Part shown: in pieces, positions 9,073-17,682 of the stretch
How the letters are laid out: each line of letters begins with the position of its first letter
Position numbering within the stretch: the stretch's first letter is position 1
Source: Devosia naphthalenivorans
GTDB lineage: Bacteria; Pseudomonadota; Alphaproteobacteria; Rhizobiales; Devosiaceae
DNA: 64,000 nucleotides
Assembly: GCF_003056355.1 (NCBI RefSeq)
Contig: NZ_PYVW01000013.1
Span: 1-64,000 of the forward strand
Direction of reading: 5' to 3'
The notes under the pieces: model-generated
Seen by the model: only the letters and a program-made list of their open reading frames with translations
The model's database searches: none
Told to the model about the DNA's origin: nothing
Position numbers and translations under genes: made by a program

Positions 9073-10866
9073 TCAGGGCATGACCGAATAGATGCGCAGG
9101 GGGCTATTAGGCAGGCTCACATCATGCAGCCAGCCGGGCAGCGCATCGCGGGCGAAAAGCGAGACGAAGCTGTCTTCCGCCTTGCCCGGGATCCCCCCCA
9201 TTTCGGGCATGCCGGGGCAGACGACGACGAGTGAGACACCGCGATCGGCAAGAATGGTCCGGGCCGTGGCGATGGGCTCGTTGAGGAAACGGAACGCGTC
9301 AAGCACGCCCTGCTCATTGCGATGATAGGGCGCGGCCACCACGGCATGCGGGGTATAGAGCAAGAGGTGGGCACCCAGATCGATCGGCGACATGATGCGC
9401 TCGGGCGGGATGGCTGCAAGATCGGCAAAGGCGGAAGGCACAAGGCACGCTTCGGTGTTGGCGCGGCCATTGCCGGCCCGTTCAGGCTGCCCCGGCAGCA
9501 GCGCAAGGATGCCGCTCACAGCCAGCGCAAGCACGACGCCGGAAAAGGCCAGCCAGCTGCCAAGCAAGGCTGCCAGATTGCCCGGCCGCCGATTGGCCAG
9601 GTAGCGGTGGCGCATGGAAACAATGAGCCAGGCGGCGGCGGGCATGGCCGGCATGATGGAAAGGCGCGCGCCGCGCACCTGCGCCAGCATGACGAGAGCC
9701 GTTGTTACCAGGAACACCAGCAGCACGGCCCATTGGGCGCGGCTTTCGGACACGCGCCAGAGGCGGTAAGGCACGATCAGAACGGCAAGGAGCGGCGGAA
9801 GGCCAATTGCTACGGCATAGGCGGGCGTGTCGACGAAATTGGAGAGCCAGGGCTTGGCTTCGACGATTGCTGCGATCCAGTTGGCCTGGAGCCATGGATC
9901 GAGCGCGGCATAGGGGCCGCTGAGGCATTGGGGGAAAAAGGAGGCCAGGACAAGCAGGCCTGTGGCTCCCGGTATGGCGAGAAGGAGGAAGCGCTGCCAG
10001 GGTGCGCGGAGCGGGGGCACGATGCTGGCCAGCGTAAAGAGGACGGCGACGAGCAGCGCCACCCCGACATAGAGCGGGGAGATAACGTCGCAGGCCGGCT
10101 CGAACCAGCGCGCAGGCGGGCGGAAAATGGCCAGATGCACAACCGTGCCGAGGCCGAATGCCAAGCCGAAGCCGCGCATGGCGGTGGCTCGTTGGCCATC
10201 GATCACGAAAGCCAGACCGAAGACGATGATCGCGGCGGCAATGGCGGGCAGCGATTCAGTGGCGATTGCAAGGGCTGTTGCGGTCAGCAGGCCCGCGAGG
10301 ATGGCGAAGCGCGGGCGGGTAATGGCTTCGACCGAAGCCCACGCCATGGCGAAGGTCAAAACGATGACGACGCCGTGGTGATCGACGCGGCCGGGTGTGA
10401 ATTCGGCTGTTATTGCCGGGCTCAGCAATGGCAGGATCAGGGCGGGGAACACGCCTTCGGGGCCGACCAGCCGGAAGGCGAGGCTGGCACTGAGCCACAG
10501 CAGCAGGGCCAGAAGCAGCATGGGCCATATCGTGCCGGCGGCGAGCAGCGCCGTATCGGCACCGAGGAGCGGCGTGAACACCAGCACCAGAACGGCGAGC
10601 GGCAGATCGATCAGGCGCGACCAGTGGATTTCAGCGCCGAACGGAGTGTTGAGCCGGTGAACGGTGAGATCGTACCAGTTCTGGCCGGCCAGGAAATCGC
10701 GCACCATGACCATGCGCATGGCGTCGTCGGTGTCGGCGAAAAACGGCAGGCCGGAACGGCCCATCATGGTGCGGACGACCAGGGTCGTGGCGGCAACGAT
10801 GAACACCCCGGTGACGAGGCGCCAATCGGGGCCAGAGCGCAGAGAAGTCTGACCGGTCACGCACAT
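9073..10866 (-). CDS. Polytopic membrane protein, GT-C glycosyltransferase-like
   Basis: A 597-residue inner-membrane protein with roughly a dozen hydrophobic spans and a C-terminal globular part from about residue 480. The N-terminal first loop holds FFADTDDAMRMVMV and, further on, EIHWSRLIDLP, and a second loop has GRVDHHGVVIV. Acidic and histidine motifs in the first external loops are typical of GT-C enzymes (STT3, ArnT, PMT type), which move sugars from lipid carriers to acceptors outside the membrane. Substrate unknown. Proteins with the DDAMR...HWSRL pattern occur widely in Alphaproteobacteria as hypothetical proteins, from memory. AGGA lies very close to the ATG at 10866, so the start could be slightly different. 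Confidence 0.7.
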   Translation of the reverse strand: MCVTGQTSLRSGPDWRLVTGVFIVAATTLVVRTMMGRSGLPFFADTDDAMRMVMVRDFLAGQNWYDLTVHRLNTPFGAEIHWSRLIDLPLAVLVLVFTPLLGADTALLAAGTIWPMLLLALLLWLSASLAFRLVGPEGVFPALILPLLSPAITAEFTPGRVDHHGVVIVLTFAMAWASVEAITRPRFAILAGLLTATALAIATESLPAIAAAIIVFGLAFVIDGQRATAMRGFGLAFGLGTVVHLAIFRPPARWFEPACDVISPLYVGVALLVAVLFTLASIVPPLRAPWQRFLLLAIPGATGLLVLASFFPQCLSGPYAALDPWLQANWIAAIVEAKPWLSNFVDTPAYAVAIGLPPLLAVLIVPYRLWRVSESRAQWAVLLVFLVTTALVMLAQVRGARLSIMPAMPAAAWLIVSMRHRYLANRRPGNLAALLGSWLAFSGVVLALAVSGILALLPGQPERAGNGRANTEACLVPSAFADLAAIPPERIMSPIDLGAHLLLYTPHAVVAAPYHRNEQGVLDAFRFLNEPIATARTILADRGVSLVVVCPGMPEMGGIPGKAEDSFVSLFARDALPGWLHDVSLPNSPLRIYSVMP

Positions 10867-11056
10867 GGTCCTGACGGAGTGAAGGGCGCCGCAGCATGCG
10901 CATGCTGGGTTAAGATCGCGTAGCAGCTAGCATAACTCGCGGTGTATCGTTGCAATTGCCGGCTTCCGGAGTCGCGCCAGAATAAAACAAGCTTCTCCTT
11001 TTTAAATCAGCTCGTATAAGAGCACCCCAAGAGGTTACCCGCAGGAACAATCCGCC
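10867..11056. promoter_or_regulatory. Divergent promoter region
   Basis: A 190-bp gap between the divergent GT-C-like gene and the MFS transporter gene. It has an AT-rich middle (about 10980-11010) suitable for promoters. No operator of known type was recognised. Confidence 0.4.
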
Positions 11057-12484
11057 ATGTCCGAACCATCAAGCAGCGGCAGCTGGGCCGAAATCTTTAC
11101 CCCGCGCTATGCCAGCGTGACGCTGATCCTGTGCATCGGCGTGGCCTTGCTGGCGTTCAACGCGTTCCTGTCGTCGATTTCACTGCCCACGGCGGTGCAG
11201 GAAATGGGCGGTGTCGCGCTGATTTCCTGGGCGCTGACGCTGTTCCTGGTGTTTGCGATCGTGGGCGGTTCTGGATCGGCGCTGCTGAAGCAGCGGCTTG
11301 GCGCCAAGACCGCCTTGCTGGTCTCGGCCGGCGTATTCCTGGTCGGCACTCTGATTGCCGCCAATGCCACCTCCATGCCGATCGTGCTGGTGGGCCGGGC
11401 GTTGCAGGGACTGGGCGAGGGCGTGGTGTCGGCGATCTGCTTTGCGCTGATTCCGGAATTGTTTCCGTCGCGGCTCGTGCCCAAGGTTTTTGGGATGCAG
11501 GCGATGATCTGGGCGATTGCCGCGTTTGGCGGACCGGCCATCGCGGGACTGTTGACCGAGTTGGTTTCGTGGCGCGCAGCCTTCCTGATCAGCGTGCCGC
11601 TGGTGCTGATCTTTGCCGTGATGGTGATGTTCGTGGTGCCGGGCGGGCGGAGCGAGGACAAAAAGCCCGTCAGTTTTCCCGGGCTGCGGCTGCTGGCCAT
11701 TGGCCTTGGCATCATGCTGGTGGCGCTGGCCGGTGTTGCGCCGCCCTGGCAGGCCACGGGCTTGCTGGTCGGCGCGGCGCTGCTGCTGGTTGGAGCGGTC
11801 TGGCTCGATGGCCGCAGCCGCGACCGGCTGATGCCGCTCGATGCGTTCCGCCCGGTATCGGTAGTCGGCACGGGGTTGTGGATGACCCTGCTGATCAACG
11901 TGGCTGGGGCCGGCTCGGCGGTTTACCTGGTGCTGGTGGTGCAGGAGATGTGGGGGCTGGGGCCGACGCTGGCGGGCGTGATCGCCGCAGTTCTGGCCGT
12001 GGCCTGGAGCGCATCGGCGATCCTCGTCGCCAATGTGCGCCAGAAGGAAACGCGCAAGACCCTGATCCGCCTGGGGCCGGCGATGATCGCGACCGGGCTT
12101 GTGCTGGTGCTGATCGGGTTGCAACTGGACCTCGTGGCAGTCGTCGTTATCGGCCAGCTCGTTATCGGCTCGGGCTTCGGCACCTGCAACGGCTATCTCA
12201 ACCTCACCATGATGGAAGCGGCCAGCGACGCCGAGCGCGACCGCACCTCGGCCTTGATGCCGACGACGCAATCGGCCGGCAATGCCATCGGCGCGGCGTT
12301 GGCAGGGGTGGCAGCCAATGCGGCGGGCCTTGCGACCGCGAGTTCGGTAGCGGACATCAAGTTCGCGATTGTGCCGGTTTATATCCTGGGTGCGGCCATG
12401 GCGGCACTGGCCTTTGCCGCGGCGTTGCGCACTGTGAGCCTGGTCAAGCCACAGGACGTAAATTCCAGCTTCGCAGTGGGGTAA
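11057..12484 (+). CDS. MFS transporter, probably drug-efflux type
   Basis: A 475-residue major facilitator protein of the inner membrane, built of about 14 hydrophobic spans, which points to the DHA2 (EmrB/QacA-like) type of proton-driven exporters. The segment GRALQGLGEGVVSA matches motif B of efflux transporters, and GGPAIAGLL at the end of TM5 matches motif C of antiporters. No membrane-fusion partner gene lies beside it, so it probably works alone. CAGGA lies about ten bases before the ATG. Substrate cannot be read from the sequence. Confidence 0.82.
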   Translation: MSEPSSSGSWAEIFTPRYASVTLILCIGVALLAFNAFLSSISLPTAVQEMGGVALISWALTLFLVFAIVGGSGSALLKQRLGAKTALLVSAGVFLVGTLIAANATSMPIVLVGRALQGLGEGVVSAICFALIPELFPSRLVPKVFGMQAMIWAIAAFGGPAIAGLLTELVSWRAAFLISVPLVLIFAVMVMFVVPGGRSEDKKPVSFPGLRLLAIGLGIMLVALAGVAPPWQATGLLVGAALLLVGAVWLDGRSRDRLMPLDAFRPVSVVGTGLWMTLLINVAGAGSAVYLVLVVQEMWGLGPTLAGVIAAVLAVAWSASAILVANVRQKETRKTLIRLGPAMIATGLVLVLIGLQLDLVAVVVIGQLVIGSGFGTCNGYLNLTMMEAASDAERDRTSALMPTTQSAGNAIGAALAGVAANAAGLATASSVADIKFAIVPVYILGAAMAALAFAAALRTVSLVKPQDVNSSFAVG

Positions 12485-12533
12485 GTGCTGCGACCTCGTG
12501 GTTCGACGGGGTCATCGGCTGGCACAAAGAAAA

Positions 12534-12556
12534 GGGCGGTGGATCAACCACCGCCC
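12534..12556 (-). terminator. Rho-independent terminator of the peroxiredoxin gene
   Basis: A perfect 9-bp stem GGGCGGTGG / CCACCGCCC with a five-base loop. Read on the minus strand it is followed by TTTTCTTTG, so it ends the peroxiredoxin transcript. The fragment CCTCGTGGTTCGAC at 12494-12507 nearby is a truncated family A repeat. Confidence 0.85.
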
Positions 12557-12588
12557 AGTCAGTCAGGGAGAAAACGAGATGCGCGTCG

Positions 12589-13224
12589 TTACGCGCGGGG
12601 CTGGGGGACAATGCGCAGATAGGGCTTGGGTTCCTTCCAGCCATCGGGGAACTTCTCCCTTGCGGCTTCGGCGGAAAGCGAGCTTGCAATAATCACGTCT
12701 TCGCCGTTCTTCCAGTTCACCGGGGTGGCGACAGAATGCTTGGCGGTCAGCTGCAGCGAATCGATGACGCGGATCACCTCATCGAAGTTGCGGCCAGTGG
12801 ATGCCGGGTACTCGATCTTGAGCTTCACCTTCTTGTCCGGCCCGATGACAAACACCGAGCGTACGGTCAGCGTGTTGTCGGCATTGGGGTGGATCATGTC
12901 GTAGAGACGGGCCACTTCGCCCTTGGTGTCGGCAAGCAGCGGGAAATTGAGCGCCTGGCCCTGGGTTTCCTCGATGTCCTTGGCCCAGCCGCCATGATCT
13001 TCCAGCTTGTCGACCGAAAGACCGAGCACCTTGACGCCGCGCTTCTCGAACTCGGGCTTCAGCTTGGCAGTATAGCCCAGCTCCGTCGTGCAGACGGGCG
13101 TAAAGTTCTTGGGATGGCTGAACAGCACAGCCCAGGAGCCTTCGATATAATCGTAGAAGTGAATTGGACCCTCGGTGGAATCCAGCGTGAAATCGGGCGC
13201 AGTGTCGCCAATCAGAATTGCCAT
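12589..13224 (-). CDS. 1-Cys peroxiredoxin, Prx6 type
   Basis: A 211-residue thiol peroxidase that reduces hydrogen peroxide and organic hydroperoxides in the cytoplasm. The only cysteine is the peroxidatic C45 in the Prx6 signature SHPKNFTPVCTTELG; there is no resolving cysteine, so an external thiol must reduce the sulfenic form. The C-terminal arm (residues 160-211, with TPVNWKNGEDVII) is the extra dimerisation domain typical of Prx6 and longer than in 2-Cys AhpC proteins. AAAGGAC lies upstream of the ATG at 13224. It is a single-gene unit with its own terminator. Confidence 0.95.
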   Translation of the reverse strand: MAILIGDTAPDFTLDSTEGPIHFYDYIEGSWAVLFSHPKNFTPVCTTELGYTAKLKPEFEKRGVKVLGLSVDKLEDHGGWAKDIEETQGQALNFPLLADTKGEVARLYDMIHPNADNTLTVRSVFVIGPDKKVKLKIEYPASTGRNFDEVIRVIDSLQLTAKHSVATPVNWKNGEDVIIASSLSAEAAREKFPDGWKEPKPYLRIVPQPRA

Positions 13225-13513
13225 GGGTTATTGTCCTTTCGGGCGCCGATGCCCGGTGTGTGTAGTGCTCAGGATATCGTAGCGGCACGGTGCGATGTAA
13301 GCGCAACGGGTTGAAAAGTTTTTATGTCCAACGCCCTTCGGACAGCATGGGCTTGCCCCAAGTGACGCCTGGGGGAAATGTCCACGTCTGGGCCAGTTCG
13401 ATGAGGGCGATGCGAACCGCTCACGAGGTCGTGAACTAACCAAATTCCATCGTGAGGCGTTGAGGGTGGGTAATCGCGAAAGAAGAACGCCCCATTCAAC
13501 TGGAGATGATGAA

Positions 13514-13798
13514 ATGAAATCCTCTGCCCTTGCTCTTGTTACTGCCGCTGCCCTGATGTTTGGCGCCACCTCGGTGTCGTTCGCACAGGAAGCCGAGCGG
13601 CCCGCAAGCGATGCCGAATGTGCTGAACTGGCTACCGACGGCATGGAAGCTCCTGCTGCCGAGCTGGAAGGCGAAGAAACATTGCAGGATAACGAATCCT
13701 TGTCGGTACAGGCTGACGAAGAAGACGTTGACGAAGCCGACGAAGGCGACGCCATCGATGATCAGACCAAGGCTGATTGTCCGCCCGTTACGCAATAA
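13514..13798 (+). CDS. Small acidic secreted protein of unknown function
   Basis: Unrecognised. The 94-residue product starts with a clear Sec signal peptide (MKSSALALVTAAALMFGATS, cleavage probably after SFA-QEA), leaving about 70 residues that are strongly acidic, with runs of Asp and Glu (DEEDVDEADEGD), and one cysteine near each end of the mature chain (DAECAE, ADCPP) that could form a disulfide. A periplasmic cation-binding or disordered role is possible but not shown. The ATG at 13514 was chosen because it begins the signal peptide and follows CTGGAG. A terminator follows directly. Confidence 0.7.
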   Translation: MKSSALALVTAAALMFGATSVSFAQEAERPASDAECAELATDGMEAPAAELEGEETLQDNESLSVQADEEDVDEADEGDAIDDQTKADCPPVTQ

Positions 13799-13806
13799 TC
13801 ACCAAG

Positions 13807-13828
13807 AGGCCCGGTTCACACCGGGCCT
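13807..13828 (+). terminator. Rho-independent terminator, possibly bidirectional
   Basis: A 9-bp stem AGGCCCGGT / ACCGGGCCT with loop TCAC, followed by TTTTTC on the plus strand. It ends the acidic-protein gene and lies just past the 3' end of the creA-like gene on the other strand. Confidence 0.88.
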
Positions 13829-13833
13829 TTTTC

Positions 13834-14328
13834 TTATGGGGCAGGCGCGCCGTTGGTCCAGATGACCTGTTCGGTCGCGAGCGGTATGACCGAGAGGCTC
13901 ATCTTGCCGGAGCCCTGCTGAATTTCGCGGGCATGGCCCAGATAGATCAGCGAATTGCTGGACGCATCATAGACGCGGGTGACGCGCAGCGATTTCCAGA
14001 TCAACGAGCGGCCCTGGCGGAAGACCTCTTCGCCACCTGCCCTGGTGTTGATGTCGCCGATGGTGATGGGCCCCATCACCGAGCAGTCCAGCGCCGAATA
14101 GGACGGATCCTCGAACCAGTTGCCCTGACTGACGCGATCGATGAACGAGCGATTGAAATAGGCCAGATGGCAGACGACGCCATCCACCTCCGGATCGGCC
14201 ACGGCCTCGATGGCGATGTCGTTTCCCGTCCAGTCCACACCCACATTGCCCACTTCGCGACTATCGCCGCAGGCCGCGAGGAGCAGCGCGAGAGGTGCGG
14301 CGAGGGCGAGGCTGACGAACTTGTTCAT
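13834..14328 (-). CDS. creA: CreA family lipoprotein
   Basis: A 164-residue CreA-like protein. CreA is conserved in many Proteobacteria but its role is unknown. The family core is visible: DPEVDGVVCHLAYF, then GPITIGDI, EEVFRQGRSLIWKSLRVTR and VYDASSNSLIYL. Unlike E. coli CreA, which has an ordinary signal peptide, this one carries a lipobox (LLAAC, C20), so it should be a membrane-anchored lipoprotein facing the periplasm. AAGGAG lies nine bases before the ATG. No creBCD genes are nearby. It follows the ABC permease gene on the same strand. Confidence 0.88.
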   Translation of the reverse strand: MNKFVSLALAAPLALLLAACGDSREVGNVGVDWTGNDIAIEAVADPEVDGVVCHLAYFNRSFIDRVSQGNWFEDPSYSALDCSVMGPITIGDINTRAGGEEVFRQGRSLIWKSLRVTRVYDASSNSLIYLGHAREIQQGSGKMSLSVIPLATEQVIWTNGAPAP

Positions 14329-14387
14329 GCAGAGGGCTCCTTATTGGCGGTTTCACACATGGCCCGCCCCCTGCCCCGCCGCAAGGG

Positions 14388-15188
14388 TCAGTAGCGGTTT
14401 TCGCGCATGGAGCGCTCCAGCAGGCGCACCAGCAGCGAGAGCGAAATGGTCATGGTGAGATAGAGATAGGCCACCACGTTATAGGTTTCGAAGAACAGGA
14501 AGGTGCCCGACGAATAGACTTTGCCCAATTGGGTGATGTCCTGCACGCCCAAGGCCGAAACCAGCGCCGAATCCTTGATCATGGACACGAAATCGTTGGC
14601 GAGCGGCGGCAGGATGGTGCGGAGCGCCTGGGGAAAGGTCACCAGACGGAAGCATTTCCAGCGCGATAGCCCCAGCGAGCGCGCGGCTTCCAACTGGCCT
14701 CGGTCCACCGCCTCGATGCCGGCTCGGAAGATCTCAGCGATGAAGGCCGAATAGCAGATGGTGAGCGCGACAATGGCGCGCCAGACAAAATCAAACTGGC
14801 GGATGGTGATGGCACTATCGAACGGCTGCAGCAGCCAATTGACCACGGCAACAAGGCCCGGCGCGCCGACGAAGGCGACGTAGAACAGGAACACCAGCAC
14901 GGGAATGCCGCGGATGATCTCGACATAGAACGTCGCGATCTCGCGCAGGACGCGATTGCCCGAGGTGCGGGCAAGGGCAACGAGCAGGCCCAGGATGGTA
15001 GCCGCCGAAAAGGCCACTCCGGTGACCCAGAGCGTGGTGAGAATGCCGCCCTGCAGCGAGCGGAAGATCTGGCTATAGGTGGTGCTGCCGGAAATGCCCC
15101 ATGCGCCCAGCACGAACAGCAGGCCGATTGCCAACAGCCACCAGGGGATGCGCGACAGGAGCGATGGTGGACGGGGGGTGTAGGTCAT
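14388..15188 (-). CDS. Polar amino-acid ABC transporter permease, HisM/GlnP type
   Basis: A 266-residue inner-membrane permease with five to six hydrophobic spans. The stretch [20 protein letters not shown] followed by [13 protein letters not shown] is the EAA loop of polar amino-acid permeases, which contacts the ATPase. The ATG at 15188 was chosen because the chain from MTYTPRPPS onward fits the family. It lies 196 bp downstream of the binding-protein gene, with a perfect 33-bp inverted repeat between. No ATP-binding subunit gene is present in the window, so the transporter must borrow one or have it encoded elsewhere. Confidence 0.93.
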   Translation of the reverse strand: MTYTPRPPSLLSRIPWWLLAIGLLFVLGAWGISGSTTYSQIFRSLQGGILTTLWVTGVAFSAATILGLLVALARTSGNRVLREIATFYVEIIRGIPVLVFLFYVAFVGAPGLVAVVNWLLQPFDSAITIRQFDFVWRAIVALTICYSAFIAEIFRAGIEAVDRGQLEAARSLGLSRWKCFRLVTFPQALRTILPPLANDFVSMIKDSALVSALGVQDITQLGKVYSSGTFLFFETYNVVAYLYLTMTISLSLLVRLLERSMRENRY

Positions 15189-15270
15189 GGCTTTGGCTGG
15201 GAGGCCTTGGTTCGTTCGGCAGGGAACCACTCCTCCCCGTTCAGGGGGAGTGTTTACTTGTGCGCTTTTT

Positions 15271-15361
15271 CCACCGGGTCATTCCCGCGAAAGCGGGAAC
15301 CTCCGTTGCGATGGTTGGAATGAAAACAGAGGTTCCCGCTTTCGCGGGAATGACCCGGTGG
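15271..15361. repeat. Family C inverted repeat, two perfect 33-bp arms
   Basis: Arms at 15271-15303 and 15329-15361 are exact reverse complements (33 of 33) around a 25-base loop. Each arm contains GTCATTCCCGCGAAAGCGGG, itself palindromic. It sits between the binding-protein stop and the permease start, so the transcript would fold into a very stable hairpin there. This could protect the upstream message and lower permease expression. Confidence 0.92.
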
Positions 15362-15384
15362 TTGTTACATGGGCCAAGCCGGAC

Positions 15385-16185
15385 CTACTGCGCTGCGTTG
15401 TAGTCGTAGAACCACTTCTTTTGCAGCGCTTCCATGGTGCCGTCCGCCTTGATCTGGGCAAGGGCGGCGTTCACCGGTGCGACCAGATCGGAGCCCGGCG
15501 TGAGGATGAAACCGAAATCTTCGGTGCCAAGGGGCTCGCCGACGATTTTGAAGGCGCCCGGATTGGCGCCGATATAGCCGTTGGCCGAGGTCTGGTCCAT
15601 CAGGACGGTATCGACATCGCCCGATTGCAGCGCCTGTACCGAGGCGCCGAAGGTGTCGAACAGCTTGATGCGCGGATTGGCCTCGTCACCATCCAGCACA
15701 TCATAGACGGCGACATAGAAATTGGTGGTGCCGGCCTGTGCGCCGACCAAAAGATCGCTGTCAGCAGAAAAAGCCTGCGCATCGGCAAAGCGCGTTTCGT
15801 CGGCGCGCACCAGCATCAATTGCTGGGAGGTCAGATAGCTGTCGGAAAACTCGATGAGTTCCTTGCGCTCGTCATTGATGGTGATGCCGTCCATGCCGAT
15901 GTCGAACTGACCATCCCGTACCGCCTGGATCATCACATCCCAGCTCGAAAGCTCCCACTTGACCGTGGCGTTGAGGCGCTTGGCGATTTCGTTGAAGAGG
16001 TCGTATTCCAGCCCGACGCCCTCTCCGGTTTGCGGATCAGCGAAGTTCAGCGGCACATAGGCGTTCTCGGTGACGGCCACGATTTCGCGGCCAGCGAGAT
16101 CGGGCAAGTCCTGTGCCTGGACGCCAGGCAGGCTCAAAGCCGTCAGAACTGCGGCAGCGGCAAGGAATCTGGTAAGCGAAGGCAT
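15385..16185 (-). CDS. Amino-acid ABC transporter substrate-binding protein
   Basis: A 266-residue periplasmic binding protein of family 3 (SBP_bac_3). It has a Sec signal peptide (FLAAAAVLTALSLPGVQAQD), then the ligand-binding core with the hinge segment VGLEYDLFNEIAKRLN, DIGMDGITINDERK and DFGFILTPGSDLV. The acidic and serine/threonine residues in these positions usually contact the amino group of a polar amino acid; exact ligand unclear. The ATG at 16185 starts the signal peptide. It is first of a two-gene unit with the permease and is separated from it by the 33-bp inverted repeat. Confidence 0.93.
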   Translation of the reverse strand: MPSLTRFLAAAAVLTALSLPGVQAQDLPDLAGREIVAVTENAYVPLNFADPQTGEGVGLEYDLFNEIAKRLNATVKWELSSWDVMIQAVRDGQFDIGMDGITINDERKELIEFSDSYLTSQQLMLVRADETRFADAQAFSADSDLLVGAQAGTTNFYVAVYDVLDGDEANPRIKLFDTFGASVQALQSGDVDTVLMDQTSANGYIGANPGAFKIVGEPLGTEDFGFILTPGSDLVAPVNAALAQIKADGTMEALQKKWFYDYNAAQ

Positions 16186-16261
16186 GAGGCAACAGTCTCC
16201 CGAGCGATGTTTTGCCGGGAGACTAGACCAAGCACGCAAGGCTTGGGAGGGGCTTTGTGCT

Positions 16262-16624
16262 TTAGTCTTCTACGTTTGCGCTGGGACCGTTGGTTTGCAG
16301 CGACTGGATGGCGTTCTTGGCTGAGGCCTTGGAAGCATAGGTTTCGGTGCGGACCATGGTTTCGCCATTGCTGGCCACGAAGCGCACAAAATGCTGCGCA
16401 TCCTTGGACTGCACGATCTCGAAGCGATAGCCGGTGCCGGTTTCGTCGCTGGACAGATCGACCGTGATGGCTCCGGGAGCGTTGTTCTTGAGGGATTCGA
16501 TTGCCGACTTGGCGCTAGCCTTCTGCTTGTAGGCTTCCGACCAGAAGATCTTTTCGCTGTTGTATTCGAAGGCAAACTTGAACTGATCGCTGGCGGCGGC
16601 CGAAATCGTGAACTTATGTGCCAT
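16262..16624 (-). CDS. YegP family protein, two DUF1508 repeats
   Basis: A 120-residue cytoplasmic protein made of two copies of the DUF1508 unit, at about residues 10-55 (KFAFEYNSEKIFWSEAY...KASAKSAIESL) and 62-112 (FEIVQSKDAQHFVRF...KASAKNAIQSL). The shared [KA]SAK-AI-SL pattern shows an internal duplication. The E. coli relative YegP has no firm function. The ATG at 16624 was preferred over one at 16639 because a GGAG lies 11 bases upstream and the repeat starts immediately. Confidence 0.88.
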   Translation of the reverse strand: MAHKFTISAAASDQFKFAFEYNSEKIFWSEAYKQKASAKSAIESLKNNAPGAITVDLSSDETGTGYRFEIVQSKDAQHFVRFVASNGETMVRTETYASKASAKNAIQSLQTNGPSANVED

Positions 16625-16708
16625 GACGCTGGGCTCCATCTTGGCAGCCGCTAGCCGGCTGCTTACCGGGATAGAATAGCGGCGTGAGAGCGGAAGGGAA
16701 GCCCCAGG

Positions 16709-17005
16709 CTAGCGCGCGGCCTTGTGGCCATCGATGTGGCCGAGATCGCGATCGGGGTCGATGCGGTCGCGCACCAATTGCTTGAGCTGCTTGACGTCGG
16801 GAAAGCCGCCGTCGCGCTTGCGCTCCCAGACCAGGTCCCCGTCGATGTGGATTTCGAAAATTCCGCCCGTGCCCGGCACCAGGGTAACCGCGCCCATTTC
16901 GAGGCTGAAGGTGGAGAGCACTTCGGAGGCCATCCAAGCAGAGCGGAGCAGCCAGTTGCACTGGGTGCAGTATGTTATCGACAGTGTTGGCTTGGTGTCC
17001 GGCAT
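16709..17005 (-). CDS. SelT/SelW/SelH (Rdx) family redox protein
   Basis: A 98-residue thioredoxin-fold protein of the Rdx family. The redox motif C13-T-Q-C16 lies at the start of the domain (ITYCTQCNWLLR) and the second half has GGIFEIHIDGDLVWERK and GGFPDVKQLKQLVRD, all typical of bacterial SelW-like proteins. In animal homologues the second position can be selenocysteine; here both are ordinary cysteine. The start ATG overlaps the stop of the upstream cyclic-nucleotide-binding gene (TGATG), so the two are co-translated. The physiological thiol partner is unknown. Confidence 0.87.
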   Translation of the reverse strand: MPDTKPTLSITYCTQCNWLLRSAWMASEVLSTFSLEMGAVTLVPGTGGIFEIHIDGDLVWERKRDGGFPDVKQLKQLVRDRIDPDRDLGHIDGHKAAR

Positions 17006-17469
17006 CAGCTTTTCTTGCGTTTCCTGGAGAGGTCGGCGGGTTCGACAAGGGTTGCGAGGATTTGGTCGACCAGGTCGAGGTCCTGCCGCTTGCCGGCGGC
17101 CTGTTGCTGGAGATCTACCAGATAGGAGGTGGTATAATACAGCCGGCGGGCCAGCATGGTGGCGATGTGAAGCGAAAACTCGGGCCGGCTGTCCAGGAAG
17201 GTCAAGGCGTCGGGGATTTCGTATGCCCGGACCGGTGAGAGTGCCTTGACCGTGGCCGTGTGCGGCATGTCGAGCAATACGGCCATTTCGCCGAATATTG
17301 AGCCCGGCTCATCGACATGGGTGACCTGGGTGCGTTCGCGGATCACCTCGACCTCGCCTTCGATCAACACGAACAGGCGGCCGAATTGCTCCCCTTCCGG
17401 CAGGATCACGGCGCCGGGCTTGAAGCTGACCTGATGCAAGCCCTGGCAGTATTCCAAGATGTCGGCCAT
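17005..17469 (-). CDS. Cyclic nucleotide-binding domain protein without effector domain
   Basis: A 154-residue protein that is essentially one CRP-type beta-roll: ILPEGEQFGRLFVLIEGEVEV, then the phosphate-binding-cassette region PGSIFGEMAVLLDMPHTATVKA, then a C-helix. The classic cassette arginine position (RTA) reads HTATV, so cAMP affinity is uncertain. There is no helix-turn-helix and no transmembrane part, so it is not a normal transcription factor. It ends with a basic tail (RKRKKS). A GGAGGGG ribosome-binding site precedes the ATG at 17469. It is translationally coupled to the SelW-like gene. Confidence 0.82.
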   Translation of the reverse strand: MADILEYCQGLHQVSFKPGAVILPEGEQFGRLFVLIEGEVEVIRERTQVTHVDEPGSIFGEMAVLLDMPHTATVKALSPVRAYEIPDALTFLDSRPEFSLHIATMLARRLYYTTSYLVDLQQQAAGKRQDLDLVDQILATLVEPADLSRKRKKS

Positions 17470-17544
17470 CTGCCCCTCCAGCGTGATGGTTCCTATATCT
17501 CGCAAAGGCGGGCTTGGGTCAAAGCAAAGCGGCGGACAAACAAA

Positions 17545-17565
17545 AGCCCGGCTATTGACCGGGCT
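17545..17565 (-). terminator. Rho-independent terminator of the L,D-transpeptidase gene
   Basis: Stem AGCCCGG / CCGGGCT with a seven-base loop. On the minus strand it is followed by TTTGTTTG, so it ends the transpeptidase transcript before the cyclic-nucleotide-binding gene. Confidence 0.82.
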
Positions 17566-17682
17566 TTGTGCAGTTTCATCTCCGGGCCAGTGTCGCGACA
17601 GCAGCGAACTTCGCTTCGGTGACTACGGAATCCGAAGCAAGGCTCTCCGCTGCCGCGGCAGTGACCCGGAGGCGCTCGCGGA

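Noticed and set aside
11131..13314. 727-codon plus-strand frame across the MFS and peroxiredoxin genes
   Set aside because: It overlaps two recognised genes in a different frame and crosses a terminator.
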